A stretch of 11,693 bases of DNA from NCBI GenBank assembly GCA_004000625.1, contig SAUS01000072.1, positions 1 to 11,693 of the forward strand, in the 5' to 3' direction. Shown here one piece after another: positions 11,578-11,693 of the stretch (positions within the stretch are counted from its first letter, which is position 1; every line of letters starts with the position of its first letter). Below the pieces are notes generated by a model. It made no database searches. It saw only the letters and a program-made list of their open reading frames with translations, and had not been told where the DNA came from. A program made the translations under genes and the position numbers. The stretch comes from Candidatus Cibiobacter qucibialis. GTDB taxonomy: Bacteria > Bacillota > Clostridia > Oscillospirales > Ruminococcaceae.

Positions 11578-11693
11578 CCCCCTTTTACCCTGTCTGCGCT
11601 TGTGTTGCCGGGCATTTTATGGTACACTTCTATTTAATAAGGGCAACACCGCACAATTCCCGCCTTGCGGCTTAAGCACCGCTCCGGCAGCTG

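Overview
The window looks like chromosome from a spore-forming Gram-positive Clostridia-type bacterium with moderately high GC. Evidence is a complete spoIIAA-spoIIAB-sigF operon, strong AGGAGG-type ribosome binding sites before nearly every gene, sigma-A-type promoters and a BofC-C-like small protein. A gut Oscillospiraceae/Ruminococcaceae relative is my best inference, but I could not compare it with any database. All genes except the last are on the minus strand, so transcription mostly runs from right to left.

Layout, left to right. Positions 1-322 hold the upstream control region of what is very probably an rRNA operon lying off the left edge: three tandem promoters and a leader with a conserved pre-16S-like motif. 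Next comes the sporulation sigma-F operon (411-2007). A strong terminator (2046-2091) separates it from a vanZ-like/folC pair (2118-4033), which has its own near-consensus promoter. Then comes an aspartate-family amino-acid operon (4204-8098), read in the order thrR-like regulator, hom, thrB, lysC. A class A penicillin-binding protein (8486-10966) with its own promoter and terminator follows. At the right end a small membrane-anchored protein resembling the C-terminal domain of BofC (11266-11577) is transcribed divergently.

How the genes work together. SpoIIAA, SpoIIAB and sigma-F form the partner-switching module that starts forespore gene expression. LysC, Hom and ThrB provide the first, third and fourth enzymes of the route from aspartate to phosphohomoserine (asd and thrC are not here). 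The first gene of that operon encodes an HTH-ACT protein related to B. subtilis ThrR, and TGTG/CACA palindromes cluster around its promoter, which suggests autoregulated end-product control. lysC has a well-placed internal start that would give a separate ACT-only beta subunit, as known for B. subtilis aspartokinase II. FolC makes folylpolyglutamates, and the PBP polymerises and cross-links peptidoglycan.

I found no mobile element, CRISPR array, tRNA or defence system, and no clearly novel system. The observations most worth checking are the triplicated rRNA-type promoters with predicted 5'-terminal hairpins, the internal lysC start, the candidate ThrR operators, the eroded ACT domain of Hom, the unusual start region of the PBP and the BofC-C-like protein.
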